Under the pieces are notes generated by a model. That model saw only the letters and a program-made list of their open reading frames with translations, was not told the DNA's origin and searched no databases. From Rheinheimera riviphila (GTDB lineage Bacteria; Pseudomonadota; Gammaproteobacteria; Enterobacterales; Alteromonadaceae): a stretch of 64,000 nucleotides of DNA. The first letter of the stretch is position 1, and every line of letters begins with the position of its first letter. A program made the position numbers and the translations under genes. Where the stretch lies: positions 1 to 64,000 of the forward strand of contig NZ_SACS01000011.1 in assembly GCF_004005945.1 (NCBI RefSeq). The letters run 5' to 3'. Shown piece by piece: positions 1 through 6,997 of the stretch.

Positions 1-60
1 TCCACAAAATGGCCAATATGTTTAGCGCTTACTGAGATTATTAGTGCAGCAGTTTCCTAA

Positions 61-2415
61 GAAAAACAGGACATAAATCAACAAAGCTGCAAACCACCTA
101 TTCCTACAGCAATACCGTCGCCACCCGTAAAATCGATTTGGCGAATGAAGATGTCGACTTTACGGTACAGTTTGATATGCGCGGCACGCTGATGTCGATG
201 CAGCAGACGGATTACAATGCCGATGGTCAGGTGCAAAAAGTCACGACTCATCAGTTATTGGTGGATATGGCTGATGCGAAGTTATTTAATCTGGTGCAGC
301 AGAAAATTACAGCCAGTGGGTTGATGGTAAACGATGGCACGGTGCTCAATGGGCAGGGTTTGCTGGGGGTCAGTGCTGCGGATTTAACCACCACCGGCAG
401 TGTGACTGAATATCAGAACTTTAATGCCGCGGGGCTTGCAGAGCGCACGGTGACCAGAGTCACCAAGCCGGATGACCGCAACCCTGGCCGCACCACGGTT
501 GATGAACTGAGCTGGAGCCGCAGCTACGAGAAGCGGGATAGTTTACTGGAGAGTAAAGTCAGCGGTACGGCGCAAAGTGGCAGTAAAGGCGGTCAGTTTA
601 AGGATGCCAGCAGCTACAGCCAATACGATGCACATGGCAATAAGGTGTTGGTGGTTGAAGGCAACGAGCTGCAGGACAGTAAATTTAAAGTGCGGCAGAT
701 GCTGTATGCGGCGGACGGCAGCTTATTGCGGCTGCAACACAGCGAGGTTGCCAAATCCGGGGAAGCTGATGCCCTGACGCAGGTCAAAAACCATCTGAGC
801 CAGGTGCGTAGCGGCCAGGCGGTGGCAGGGCGGGTACAACAGGAATCTATCCAAATCAGCAGCAATGGTGCTTATGTGGGAGATGTCACGGTAGACCGGG
901 GTGAAACGTTACCCGAGGAGCATTGGCTCTACCGCACCAGCATCAAAGACCAGCACTTTAACAGCGGCATTGAACGCACCGACACCCAAAAGCACACGGT
1001 ACGCGCAGGCGATACTCTGCAAAGTCTGGCGCAGTTGTATTATGGCAATGCCGACTACTGGTATTTAATTGCGACAGCCAATGGCATCAGTCAGAGCTCT
1101 GCGCAAAGTGGTCCGGATAGCCAACTCATCGAAGGCACCACGCTGGATATCCCACAGCGCGCCAATAGCTTTAACGCCCATAACAGCTTTAAGCCGATGG
1201 ATTTACAACAAATCATCGGCGACACCACGCCGAATGTGCCGTATTTACCGCCGCCACCACCGGTCGGTTGTAATGCGATGGCGATGGTAGTGATTATCGC
1301 GGTGGTGGTGATTGCGACGATTGCGACGGCTGGGGCTGCTGCGGCATATATGGGGCCTCAGGCATTTAGTATGGCTTTGGGGGCTTCGGCATTAACCGGT
1401 GGAGCGACCGTTGCAGGCGTAACGTTGGGCGCTGCAACAGCTGCAACAGCGGCGATGTCAGCAGGTATGATAGCCGCAACTGCAGCCGCTGCATCTGCAG
1501 TCGGTGGTTTTGCAGGTTCAGTCGCAGGCCAGCTTGCCGGTAAAGCGATGGGTATAGTGGATAGCTTTTCGCTGAAAAATGCTTTAGCCAGTGGTTTAAC
1601 GGCGGGGGCAACGGCGGGTGTGGGGTCGATGATGGGCGTTGGCGGTAGTGTCAATGGCACTTTCGTTGGTGGCGCGAAGGCTGCGGTTGGGAATAATCCT
1701 GCTGTGTTGGCAAGTCTCAACACTGCCGGCAAAATGGCGATGGCCGCCAGCACAGTTGGTTTAAGCGTTGCAGCCAACAAGCTGGTCGGTAATAATCAGG
1801 CGAGTTTCCAATGGCGTAATGTGGTGATTGGTGCGGTAAGTGCAGGTTTGATGGACAAAGCCGGCATCAGCAACACCAAATCAGTATTCGAAAAATTTAA
1901 TGAAGGCGCAGGACTTGTCAGCGGCTTTATGGAAGGCGTGGCCGGTGCAGCAATAGGTTACGGTGTAAGCAAAGTGCTGTATAACGAAGGCAGCTGGAAT
2001 TTTAGGAATGTAGCGATTGATGCTTTTGGCAATGCGTTGGGGAATAGCATTGTTGCCGGTTTAAGTTCGAAATCAAATGCTCAAAATGAAAAAGCCGCAA
2101 ACCAACGCGGACAGCAGGCCTATGAGCAAGCTATTGCTGCAGGCATCCCAGATACTCAGGCAAAACTGTTGGCCGCAAAAGAAGTGCTGGCTTCAGTGTC
2201 ACCAGGCAAACGACCGCAAGTAGATATCAATGAAACGGATGATGCGTTAAGTGTCAGTTACTTGCGTGGAGATAAGTCGAAAGGTGGTATCACACTCACG
2301 AACACCAACTCATTAACGGCAATTGGTGGGTTAACCAGTTGGATCAGCGATGAAGGTTTATGGGGTAATAATGATGTATTGAAGCTAGCTACAGGGTTGC
2401 TGGATAGACGAGCAG
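61..2415 (+). repeat. Duplicated YD/LysM toxin core, copy A
   Basis: About 2.3 kb closely matching 6998-9300. The shared part begins at GAAAAACAGGACAT (61-74) and runs through the YD-like stretch, LysM domain, hydrophobic linker and pre-toxin segment up to the LDRRA residues near 2410. Sequence before 61 and after about 2415 differs from the other copy. The linker (about 1285-1740) is a patchwork of substitutions and indels, unlike the near-identical blocks on both sides. Confidence 0.9.
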
Positions 2416-3089
2416 AAGCCATAGCTCGCCAGCAACGGGAGAGTGAGGTTGCGCAAAATGATAGGAAAAACAACGGAAATGTAACTTACACCGTTACACT
2501 TTCTACCCGCGAGAATACGCCGAATTTCTCACAACTAGCCACAAACTGGGTTTCCCCATACGGTCAATTAAGATCAAGGGTTGCAGCACATTCTGAAGGC
2601 TTTAAAGTGAGCAAGGTTGAGAACAGCAAAGGTAAGACATACGCCCATATTGAGGGAAGCCATGCAGCGAATGAAGCTCTTGGCTTGAACAAAGGTGTAA
2701 GACGTACAACGGTAAATAACAGTGCCCTAAATAAAGCTGTATGGGGGGCTGAAGGTTTAGGCGATGTAGCTAAAGCTGGCACTTATCTTGAGTCTGTAAA
2801 TCTAAACACTGTTGGTGGTCGATTAGGTGCTGCCGGGCTCGGTCTGGATGCGGCCCTTGAATATGCAGACTACAAAATGGGGCACGGCGACTCCTATACA
2901 TTTGCCGCAGGTACAGTTGCTTTTGGTGCGGTGATGGCAGGTTTTGGATTAGTAACTATGCCGATTCTAGCGACAGGAGCCATCCTTTTCGGCGTTGGAG
3001 TTGGACTAGGGTATGGGTATGACTATATAGCTACTAAATATGACTTTAGAGGCAATATATCAGACGTTTACAAAAAAATTGGTAACTAA
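138..3089 (+). CDS. Orphan polymorphic-toxin cassette 1 (YD-like repeats, LysM, putative pore-forming tip)
   Basis: 983 codons from a TTG. There is no ATG or clear ribosome binding site, and the frame is closed by TAG at 42-44, so this reads as a 5'-truncated C-terminal half of a larger Rhs-like protein. Residues 1-270 carry degenerate YD-type strands such as YNADGQVQK and YDAHGNKVL. Residues about 285-335 are a LysM domain (HTVRAGDTLQSLAQLYYGN). A PPPPP hinge at about 370 is followed by a long Ala/Gly hydrophobic linker, then a pre-toxin segment with DAFGNALGNSIV and SYLRGDKSKGG. From about residue 757 the sequence is specific to this cassette and ends with a Gly/Ala-rich hydrophobic stretch (about 920-963), as expected of a membrane-inserting tip. 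The next gene is a multi-pass membrane protein, which fits an immunity protein against such a toxin. Toxin activity is inferred from architecture. Without its 5' part the gene may be silent until recombined onto a full-length one. Confidence 0.65.
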   Translation: MANEDVDFTVQFDMRGTLMSMQQTDYNADGQVQKVTTHQLLVDMADAKLFNLVQQKITASGLMVNDGTVLNGQGLLGVSAADLTTTGSVTEYQNFNAAGLAERTVTRVTKPDDRNPGRTTVDELSWSRSYEKRDSLLESKVSGTAQSGSKGGQFKDASSYSQYDAHGNKVLVVEGNELQDSKFKVRQMLYAADGSLLRLQHSEVAKSGEADALTQVKNHLSQVRSGQAVAGRVQQESIQISSNGAYVGDVTVDRGETLPEEHWLYRTSIKDQHFNSGIERTDTQKHTVRAGDTLQSLAQLYYGNADYWYLIATANGISQSSAQSGPDSQLIEGTTLDIPQRANSFNAHNSFKPMDLQQIIGDTTPNVPYLPPPPPVGCNAMAMVVIIAVVVIATIATAGAAAAYMGPQAFSMALGASALTGGATVAGVTLGAATAATAAMSAGMIAATAAAASAVGGFAGSVAGQLAGKAMGIVDSFSLKNALASGLTAGATAGVGSMMGVGGSVNGTFVGGAKAAVGNNPAVLASLNTAGKMAMAASTVGLSVAANKLVGNNQASFQWRNVVIGAVSAGLMDKAGISNTKSVFEKFNEGAGLVSGFMEGVAGAAIGYGVSKVLYNEGSWNFRNVAIDAFGNALGNSIVAGLSSKSNAQNEKAANQRGQQAYEQAIAAGIPDTQAKLLAAKEVLASVSPGKRPQVDINETDDALSVSYLRGDKSKGGITLTNTNSLTAIGGLTSWISDEGLWGNNDVLKLATGLLDRRAEAIARQQRESEVAQNDRKNNGNVTYTVTLSTRENTPNFSQLATNWVSPYGQLRSRVAAHSEGFKVSKVENSKGKTYAHIEGSHAANEALGLNKGVRRTTVNNSALNKAVWGAEGLGDVAKAGTYLESVNLNTVGGRLGAAGLGLDAALEYADYKMGHGDSYTFAAGTVAFGAVMAGFGLVTMPILATGAILFGVGVGLGYGYDYIATKYDFRGNISDVYKKIGN

Positions 3090-3096
3090 GGGAGTG

Positions 3097-3122
3097 TGGC
3101 CAGTCGTTCTAGCGGCTGGCCA
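3097..3122. other. Hairpin between toxin 1 and its immunity gene
   Basis: Perfect inverted repeat TGGCCAG / CTGGCCA with a 12-nt loop, lying between the toxin stop (3089) and the immunity start (3131). No T-tract follows, so it is not a classical terminator. It could affect translation or mRNA stability; function unknown. Confidence 0.5.
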
Positions 3123-3130
3123 GTAGTACA

Positions 3131-3949
3131 ATGAAAAAGAAAAAAATAAGTACAGTGCAACAGATTGATCGAAAAGTTAAAGAGGTACTTATAGTAAACG
3201 CTGTTGTTACATTTATTTCTTTTCTTCTCTACTATTTTTCAGATGGGATGAAGCATAAAAGTTCTCATGATTTAGTAATGGTCACCTCAATTTTTTTTAT
3301 GTGTGCAGCTCTATTAATTCTCAATTCGATTCTGTCTATCCTCTATTTTAAATGTAGAGGGGCGGCGCTGTTTTTTGTTGCTCAATCAATTGGCATTCCA
3401 ATTTTATTTTTGTGGTTAACTGGAATCGTATTATGGGGGCTTAGCAATGAAGAGGAATTACTTTTCATTACACATTCACAAGTGAATATATACTTACTTT
3501 TTTCCATTTCGTTTCAATTAATTGTAAGTGTGCTGCTGTTTTTTAAATCCAAGTGGTACCGTCGGACGGTTTATGCACTGAATAATGATAAGCATCATGC
3601 TTATGACATTGTTACAGAAAAACTAAATCCATTAGGCTTTAATGGCACATTTATTGACGAGTATGCTAATAACAGGCACTGGTTGGTTGCTATGCCCATG
3701 GCTGGGTTCTTAAGTTATGGAATTATTTCTTTACTTTTTCCTGGGTGGGGAAAGATTTTTCTAGTGTATCTCGCAAGTTGTTTGATCACCTTTGGAGGTA
3801 TCGGTTTATCTCTGCAGGGTATCACTAGTTATTTTTTTGTGCGCAAAATTGAAAAGCGCTACAACGTAAGCTTTGTCGTTGGTGATGTGAAATTTCCGGC
3901 CACGCGCAAACTTCCTGAAGAACAAGCCGGCGGCAATTTAGAAAACTAA
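3131..3949 (+). CDS. Multi-pass membrane protein, candidate immunity protein 1
   Basis: 272 residues, starting 41 bp after the toxin 1 stop. About five or six membrane segments are visible: residues about 18-37, 48-72, 77-102, 118-138, and a hydrophobic pair at about 190-238. A Lys-rich N-terminus and a charged C-terminus flank them. The composition is much more AT-rich than the toxin core, as is common for tip/immunity DNA brought in by transfer. No family was recognised. Position right behind a toxin tip that itself ends in a hydrophobic Gly-rich segment suggests an inner-membrane immunity protein blocking a pore former; that role is inference. The next cassette remnant begins immediately after its stop. 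Confidence 0.6.
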   Translation: MKKKKISTVQQIDRKVKEVLIVNAVVTFISFLLYYFSDGMKHKSSHDLVMVTSIFFMCAALLILNSILSILYFKCRGAALFFVAQSIGIPILFLWLTGIVLWGLSNEEELLFITHSQVNIYLLFSISFQLIVSVLLFFKSKWYRRTVYALNNDKHHAYDIVTEKLNPLGFNGTFIDEYANNRHWLVAMPMAGFLSYGIISLLFPGWGKIFLVYLASCLITFGGIGLSLQGITSYFFVRKIEKRYNVSFVVGDVKFPATRKLPEEQAGGNLEN

Positions 3950-4886
3950 ACAAGCTATTGTTTTACCTGACGCTTTTGGCAATGCAATTGGTAACAGCAT
4001 CGTCTCCAAACTCAGCCAGCCTAAAGGCTACCAAGTGGGTGATGAAATCACCACTGATGGTCAGAAAGGTTATGTGGCTGATGTTGATACAAACGGAGAG
4101 CCATCAGTAATCACTTATGCGTTGGACAGACCTGCTGTTTTTGAAGAGAAGTCAGGTTGGGATATTGGTGGTAGGCTTTTCGAGTATAGAGAACTTCATC
4201 TAGGAGCGGTTTTTGATGCCGAAATCGAGAAGCAAGAGAAACAAGAGATTCAGAATCGAGTTAACAAATTAGTTTCTACAGTCCCTGAAGAGTACAAAAA
4301 ATTAGGCGGCATATCTGATGAATGGCTAAATAGATTGTCAGATTCACCTGTTGGTAGAGAAGTTGCCAAATTAATGCATAATTTTGTAACAGGTGAGGGA
4401 CCAAGTGCGACATTTTATGATGGTAATTCTCCATTAACTCGAAGTCTGATGTCGACAGCTAGTACAGAGCGAAATTGGCAAGGTTTCCTTTCAGAAAGAG
4501 CTGAGCAAATTAGATCTGGAGGCGTTGTTGATGTTTGGGATGGTGATGGCGCTTGGGGTATGCATAATAATAATGGAAGGGCAGCTATTTATGATGCCAC
4601 GTATCCAAATCATTATTTAGACCCTGACCCAATACGGCATTTTGTTGGTAGTTACGATGTAAATATTGCAGATAATGGAAATGGAACTGCAACAATAAAG
4701 ATTTTTAATGAAACTAGTATATCCTCTTATACAAGGAATTTTTTCAGTGCGGAAAAAAGAATTGATTCGTACAGTAGAGTACCTAATAATCTTGGAGTGC
4801 TAACGCCTTACGGCACAATAAATCAAACATTTATTGAGGTTAGACCTTACCCAGATTGGATTTTAAATTCGAAAGGGAAGAAATAA
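3942..4886 (+). CDS. Minimal orphan toxin tip, cassette 2
   Basis: The open frame runs from just after a TAG at 3939-3941. A possible functional start is GTG at 4035, with AAGG upstream (283 aa). Between 3969 and 4010 the frame encodes DAFGNAIGNSIVSKLS, homologous to DAFGNALGNSIVAGLS in cassette 1 and DAFGNAVGNSIVAKLG in cassette 3, so only the last part of the shared core is retained. What follows is a distinct hydrophilic domain with a Glu/Lys-rich helix at about 70-90 and the motif VVDVWDGDGAWGMHNNNGRA, ending in a beta-rich stretch (GSYDVNIADNGNGTATIKIF). I do not recognise the toxin family. The following lipoprotein gene starts at the next base and is the likely immunity partner. Lack of a hydrophobic segment argues for an enzymatic tip; the activity is unknown. 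Confidence 0.6.
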   Translation, partial: KTKQAIVLPDAFGNAIGNSIVSKLSQPKGYQVGDEITTDGQKGYVADVDTNGEPSVITYALDRPAVFEEKSGWDIGGRLFEYRELHLGAVFDAEIEKQEKQEIQNRVNKLVSTVPEEYKKLGGISDEWLNRLSDSPVGREVAKLMHNFVTGEGPSATFYDGNSPLTRSLMSTASTERNWQGFLSERAEQIRSGGVVDVWDGDGAWGMHNNNGRAAIYDATYPNHYLDPDPIRHFVGSYDVNIADNGNGTATIKIFNETSISSYTRNFFSAEKRIDSYSRVPNNLGVLTPYGTINQTFIEVRPYPDWILNSKGKK

Positions 4887-5255
4887 ATGAGTGTAAATTT
4901 TATTGTGAAGCCACTGATTTCCTGCCTGCTATTTACCACATTATCGGGCTGTATTAAAAACGTAGAGGAAAATCCTGTTATAGAGCTAGATAAGTTTTTT
5001 GGCGAATATCATAACTCAAGAGAGGTATTGATTATAAATCCAGATAGAACTTACTCTATAAAAACTGACTCAGTTGTTGATGCAGGTCGATGGTCTCTGA
5101 ATGATTCAAATGTAACGTTATCTGCCAACAAAAGTCGGATTGTATATATTAAGGTTTATGAGGTTGATGGTGCTTATCAGTTAATAATCCAAGATAAAAA
5201 ACCACAAGATCCTGATACTTATGATTGGTCGAGAGTTATGATCAAAGTAGAATAG
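4887..5255 (+). CDS. Small lipoprotein, candidate immunity protein 2
   Basis: 122 residues, starting directly after the tip-2 stop codon (TAA then ATG), so very likely translationally coupled. The N-terminus is a lipoprotein signal: hydrophobic residues 5-19 and lipobox LSGC with Cys at about 22. Residues after the lipobox cysteine are Ile-Lys-Asn, not Asp, so outer-membrane sorting is possible. The mature part (about 100 aa) is predicted beta-rich and fairly acidic (ELDKFFGEYHNS, DRTYSIKTDS, GRWSLNDSNVTLSANKS), resembling small lipocalin-like or META-like folds only superficially. A periplasmic lipoprotein immunity implies that tip 2 acts in the periplasm or on the envelope. This is inferred from position and localisation signal, not homology. 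Confidence 0.6.
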   Translation: MSVNFIVKPLISCLLFTTLSGCIKNVEENPVIELDKFFGEYHNSREVLIINPDRTYSIKTDSVVDAGRWSLNDSNVTLSANKSRIVYIKVYEVDGAYQLIIQDKKPQDPDTYDWSRVMIKVE

Positions 5256-5479
5256 TAATTCAGGTCAGCTGTAAATTAGCTAAGCCCTTTAGTGAAAAGG
5301 AAAAAAGGACATATATGGACGCTCCCATGCTTGTCAAGTAAACCAACCTGCCAGCAAGCGTTTGTTTGCCGGTTTTCTTTTATATACTCCCAAACTGTTT
5401 TGCTGACGCTGCAGGCTTTACAGATAAAGTTCTGTCCTGACATATATTCGGGCTATCTTTTTACCGATGCCCCGCATGA

Positions 5480-5659
5480 GCTCTGGACCAAAACGCCGTT
5501 AAAAATCATCCACTCGGGTTTATACCCTTGTCCTTAGCTGGCTTGGTTTTGGTGAGTTGCCTCTTGCCTCATCATTTTCAACAGATTGGTTAAAATGGCA
5601 TGCCGCCTAAACATCCACTCGGGCTCAGGGCCCTTGTCCTAACCAGGCTGGCATGCCGG
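5480..5659 (-). ncRNA. Candidate guide (bridge/seek) RNA region of the IS1111 element
   Basis: Noncoding stretch directly after the transposase stop, where IS1111 elements encode their guide RNA. Read on the minus strand it has two similar stem-loop modules (5487-5548 and 5597-5657). Each has a GGACAAGGG - 6-9 nt loop - CCCGAGTGGATG core. Each core sits inside its own outer stem, ACCAAAAC/GTTTTGGT in one and paired GGCATGCC boxes in the other. Core bases match both element flanks: ATCATCCACT at 5505-5514 recurs at 6768-6777, and the complement of TGTCCTT (5529-5535) matches AAGGACA at 5305-5311. Two internal loops matching target halves is the hallmark of these RNAs. Exact RNA ends are not visible. 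Confidence 0.5.
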
Positions 5660-6691
5660 TCAACACTTGGTGCATACAGCCTGAGCTGGCTGCGCTTGAT
5701 ATAAACTATTACGGCTTAATAACACCCACATCAGCCGGGCGAGCCGATGGGCAATCGCCACTACCACGCAATTCACATGCTTGCGACAACGTAAATTCGT
5801 GATCCACTGATTCAGTGCATCCGGTTTGTGCTCGGCGCGCCGCAGCAACGTCCGCGCCCCGTGAATGATTTGTTTACGCAGATAGCTATCCCCGCGTTTG
5901 CTGATCCCCCCCATCATCGACCGGTTACCAGAAGCCGATTGCTTAGGCGTTAATCCTAACCAGACAGCGAAGTCCTTTGCGCTTTTAAAGGCTTGTGCTT
6001 TATCAACCGACGCAGCAACGGCTGAAGCGATAATAGGGCCAACGCCAGGTAGACTTAGTAAAATCTGCGCTGCTGAGCTTTCGCTAATAAAGTGCTTCAG
6101 CTGCGTTTCAATCTGTGCTTGCTGCTCACGTAAGTGTTTGTAATCATCTAAAGATTGTTGAATAACAAAACGCTTGGTGGCACTGAGTTCGGTATCCAGT
6201 AGCAAAGTGAGACCTTCAAAAAATGCTTTATGGCCTTTATTGAACACCAAACCAAAATCCGTTAATAAACCGCGAGTTTGATTACTCAGTTCGATGCGCT
6301 GCTTGGTGAGGCGTTCACGGATGCTGTGCAACATCAGAGTTTCTTGCTGGTACTCAGTTTTAACCGGCACCGGGCGAATAAAAGGTCGCTGACTGGCCTC
6401 AAAAATAGCCAGAGAATCATTGCGGTCATTTTTATTGCCACGCACAAATGGCGTGACATGCTGCGCCGGGATCAGTTGAACGTGATAACCCAGCTGCTGC
6501 AATTCACGACCCCAATAATGGGCGGAGTAACAAGCCTCCATGACAACTTTGCAAGGTGGGTGGTTTTTAATAAATTGATGAAAAGCTGCACGACTAAGCC
6601 TTCTTTCCTGCTGAACTTTGTGTTGTTCATCAAACATCATCAATTGAAAAACACTTTTTGCCAGATCGATAGAGATGGTGCTAATTTTCAT
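5660..6691 (-). CDS. IS110/IS1111-family DEDD transposase
   Basis: Start placed at MKISTISIDLAK (6691), preceded by AGGAG; an upstream in-frame ATG (6772) would run through the terminal repeat and is rejected. About 343 aa. The N-terminal RuvC-like DEDD domain shows Asp in SIDLAKSVFQ, Glu in VMEACYSAHYWGRELQ and the Asp pair in GNKNDRNDSLAI. A coiled helical middle follows. The C-terminal Tnp_20 domain has LLSLPGVGPIIASAVAA and WLGLTPKQSASGNRS, with the catalytic Ser region. The protein catalyses excision to a circle and insertion guided by an element-encoded RNA (family knowledge). It looks intact and full length, so the element is probably active or recently so. Confidence 0.92.
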   Translation of the reverse strand: MKISTISIDLAKSVFQLMMFDEQHKVQQERRLSRAAFHQFIKNHPPCKVVMEACYSAHYWGRELQQLGYHVQLIPAQHVTPFVRGNKNDRNDSLAIFEASQRPFIRPVPVKTEYQQETLMLHSIRERLTKQRIELSNQTRGLLTDFGLVFNKGHKAFFEGLTLLLDTELSATKRFVIQQSLDDYKHLREQQAQIETQLKHFISESSAAQILLSLPGVGPIIASAVAASVDKAQAFKSAKDFAVWLGLTPKQSASGNRSMMGGISKRGDSYLRKQIIHGARTLLRRAEHKPDALNQWITNLRCRKHVNCVVVAIAHRLARLMWVLLSRNSLYQAQPAQAVCTKC

Positions 6692-6802
6692 ATCGGACGC
6701 TCCTGTGTAACTGAATGTGTTCAACATCAGTTTGGCGCATTGACGCCGGATCGGGAGCGTCCATCTCATCATCCACTTTTTAGGCTAGTTCAAAAAACTA
6801 TT

Positions 6803-6860
6803 TGTCCCGTTCCAACCGTTCACACAATGGTCTGAGGTTAGACTGACTGATTTTTGTTTA
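6803..6860. repeat. 58-bp dispersed repeat, copy 1
   Basis: Starts GTCCCGTTCCAACCGTTCACA and runs into ACTGACTGATTTTTGTTT. It recurs with two or three changes at 11408-11465, flanking the third toxin cassette on both sides. At 11408 it overlaps a minus-strand reading frame encoding PDHCVNGWNGTPEEK, so it may be the relic of a coding tip. Confidence 0.8.
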
Positions 6861-6875
6861 AAAATCAGTCAGTCT
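6840..6875. terminator. Perfect 16-bp palindrome, terminator-like
   Basis: AGACTGACTGATTTTT, a GTTT loop, then AAAAATCAGTCAGTCT. The arms are perfectly complementary and carry A/T runs inside the stem, giving a strong symmetric hairpin. It lies 120 bp before cassette 3. The other copy of the surrounding repeat (11408-11465) keeps only one arm. Confidence 0.5.
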
Positions 6876-6997
6876 GAAATAAACAGGCAGTTAAAAACAA
6901 TACATTGAGAATGTTTTTGCTGCCTGATGTTCTTTAAAAAACAGTTTTTGCAGGTTTTAGGCAATAGAACCCGGCGTTTGCTCCGAACGCTGTGGTT

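Larger units (their letters stand above)
5313..6770 (-). mobile_element. IS1111-type insertion sequence (IS110 family)
   Basis: About 1.46 kb. It carries a DEDD transposase on the minus strand and subterminal inverted repeats TGGACGCTCCC (5316-5326) and GGGAGCGTCCA (6753-6763). Subterminal repeats a few bases inside the ends are typical of the IS1111 subgroup. The ends are set by that subgroup's usual offsets (about 7 bp outside the left and 3 bp outside the right repeat), so they are uncertain by a few bases. No target-site duplication is evident, as expected. Joining the two flanks (5300-5312 with 6771-6790) rebuilds a sequence resembling the AAAAACAGGCCACCC..ACTTT repeat found at 11.55-12.17 kb. 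Confidence 0.75.

Noticed and set aside
1358-1780. 140-codon minus-strand frame
   Set aside because: It is the antisense shadow of the Ala/Gly linker of cassette 1 and is Ala/Pro low-complexity with no ribosome binding site.
5292-5537. 81-codon plus-strand frame at the right end of the IS element
   Set aside because: Crosses the IS boundary and the guide-RNA structures; not a gene.
6278-6835. 185-codon plus-strand frame
   Set aside because: Antisense of the IS1111 transposase and across its terminal repeat.
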